The notes beneath the pieces are model-generated. The model saw only the letters and a list, made by a program, of their open reading frames with translations, ran no database searches and was not told the DNA's origin. A stretch of 7,636 bases of DNA from Saprospiraceae bacterium. Lineage in GTDB: Bacteria > Bacteroidota > Bacteroidia > Chitinophagales > Saprospiraceae. Made by a program: the position numbers and the translations under genes. The stretch lies in contig JAJCYJ010000068.1 of assembly GCA_029262975.1 (NCBI GenBank), forward strand, positions 1-7,636, read 5' to 3'. Shown in pieces: positions 6,433 to 7,636 of the stretch. Position 1 is the stretch's first letter. Every line of letters starts with the position of its first letter.

Positions 6433-7636
6433 ATGCGCCGCCATATTCAATTTCTGATATTAATATTTTTCTGCTTTCAGCTTTCTGCACAAAATCTGAA
6501 GTTTGACAAAATTGACATGGACAAACCCGAGTTGAAGGCGACAGTTCTGGCCCTGTTACAGGATCTGGACGGATTTATATGGATCGCTACAACCGATGGA
6601 TTAAAAAAATATGATGGGCTTAAAGTAACTACCTATCGGAATATTCCTCATGATACAACCAGTCTCAGTCATAATTTTATAAGGGCCTTGCATCTTGGAA
6701 AGGATGGCAAGATTTGGATAGGCACCAGGCAAGGTTTGAATGTTTATGACCCTGCTACCGAGGCTTTCAGTCAATATTTGTCAGAAGGGACAGATGAATT
6801 TGCAAGCAGTAATTTGATTTTAGATATTCAAGAGGACTCTGAAGGCTTTATATGGTATACAACTTATAATGGTATATTTCGATTGCAACCTGAGGACGGG
6901 GAGTCAATGCACTTTCTGCCTAATCCCGAAAATCCAAATTCCATCCATGATAAGACAGTATGGGATGTTCATGAGGATCTCAAAGGAAGATTATGGTTTG
7001 CGACTAATAAAGGAATCGCCATAATAAGAGATAAAACTGATATCGCATTTGAGCAAGTACATAATAGCATTCAAAATGATGACATTAACCTTAATGGACG
7101 ATTCTGGGCTTTTGAAGAGCAACCGGATGGAACCATGTGGGTGGGAAGTGACAAAGGGCTCTATTCTATTTTTGATCAGAATGGTTCATTTCTTTTTCAA
7201 AATTTCAGACATGACCCAGAAGACAGTAACAGTATAAGTGATGACTTTATTGATCACATTTATGCAGAAAGCAAAGACAAGTTATGGGTTTCTACATTAA
7301 AAGGTGGGCTCAATGAGATCATCATTGATAAGGACGCTCAGACTATAGACTTTGTACATTACACAAGTGACTCGAATAAGGAACACAGCTTAAGATTTAA
7401 CCAGGTCCACGGTGTAATGAAAGATAACGGTGGGATCTTGTGGGTCGCCACACAAACTGGGATAAATATTGCTCAACCAATTGTCTCCAAATTTGAAAAT
7501 TTAAAACATGATCCAGCTATAAACACAAGTCTGAACAATTCTATTATCAAGGCGATTACTAAAGACTTAAACGGTAATCTTTGGGTGGGGACAATTTCAG
7601 GATTAAATTATTTGGCTGCCGCCGATCTCCGCGATC
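6433..7636 (+). CDS. Periplasmic two-component-regulator-propeller sensor, N-terminal part (3' end off the right edge)
   Basis: The frame is open for 401 codons from the ATG at 6433 to the edge. MRRHIQFLILIFFCFQLSAQ is a clear signal peptide with a probable cleavage site after SAQ. Eight Reg_prop beta-propeller repeats follow at roughly 39-61, 85-106, 129-151, 177-199, 225-246, 273-295, 325-347 and 373-394. Each has the D-x-x-G-x-(I/L)-W-(I/V)-(G/A)-T-x-x-G-(L/I) core, for example DGKIWIGTRQGLNVYD. Linkers often carry HDP/NP...NS(L/I), another family trait. In Bacteroidota such repeats form a double seven-bladed periplasmic sensor, usually followed by a Y_Y_Y domain, a transmembrane helix and either a histidine kinase (often with REC and AraC domains) or a LuxR-type output (family knowledge). 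The output domain is not in the window, so the class is undecided. The ligand is unknown; relatives often sense glycans. The start is supported by the signal peptide directly after it. Confidence 0.93.
   Translation, partial: MRRHIQFLILIFFCFQLSAQNLKFDKIDMDKPELKATVLALLQDLDGFIWIATTDGLKKYDGLKVTTYRNIPHDTTSLSHNFIRALHLGKDGKIWIGTRQGLNVYDPATEAFSQYLSEGTDEFASSNLILDIQEDSEGFIWYTTYNGIFRLQPEDGESMHFLPNPENPNSIHDKTVWDVHEDLKGRLWFATNKGIAIIRDKTDIAFEQVHNSIQNDDINLNGRFWAFEEQPDGTMWVGSDKGLYSIFDQNGSFLFQNFRHDPEDSNSISDDFIDHIYAESKDKLWVSTLKGGLNEIIIDKDAQTIDFVHYTSDSNKEHSLRFNQVHGVMKDNGGILWVATQTGINIAQPIVSKFENLKHDPAINTSLNNSIIKAITKDLNGNLWVGTISGLNYLAAADLRD

Noticed and set aside
7049..7237. A 62-codon plus-strand reading frame inside the sensor gene.
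   Set aside because: It lies wholly within the propeller-repeat coding sequence in another frame and shows no motif.

Overview
The window looks like chromosomal DNA of a Bacteroidota bacterium, probably an environmental member of the Cytophagia, Sphingobacteriia or Saprospiria type. Four things point this way. It is AT-rich, with no recognisable Shine-Dalgarno sequences before its genes. It encodes a Bacteroidota-style chromosomal SMC. It carries the N-terminal part of a periplasmic 'two-component regulator propeller' sensor of the kind that phylum favours. It also has a PEGA-type lipoprotein and short hairpin repeats between genes. The assignment rests on protein style and was not checked by any search.

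Layout. Bases 1-1614 (minus strand) hold the first 538 codons of smc: ATPase head, first long coiled coil and the start of the hinge. The rest lies off the left edge. A 340-bp spacer separates smc from a divergent pair on the plus strand, a 74-residue two-helix membrane protein (1955-2179) and a two-module VOC/glyoxalase-fold protein (2241-2933). Convergent to these, with only 17 bp between, is a secreted alpha/beta-hydrolase-like protein (2951-3928, minus). Next is a 678-bp non-coding stretch with a compact cluster of hairpins (about 4146-4384) resembling a decayed REP-like intergenic repeat. It is followed by an 81-residue two-helix membrane protein (4607-4852, plus). A PEGA-domain lipoprotein (5170-5655, minus) sits between two diverged copies of one roughly 62-75-bp direct repeat (4971-5045 and 5888-5961). 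A 777-bp non-coding stretch then leads to a sensor (6433 to the right edge, plus) with a signal peptide and eight beta-propeller repeats, cut off by the window end.

How the genes relate. There is no obvious pathway or operon joining them. Smc is a housekeeping chromosome-organising gene. The others look like independent, mostly envelope-directed genes (two small membrane proteins, a secreted hydrolase, a lipoprotein and a periplasmic sensor) separated by long repeat-bearing spacers. I did not find evidence for a new defence, mobile or biosynthetic system. The best leads are the two non-coding repeat families and a few altered motifs in otherwise recognisable proteins.
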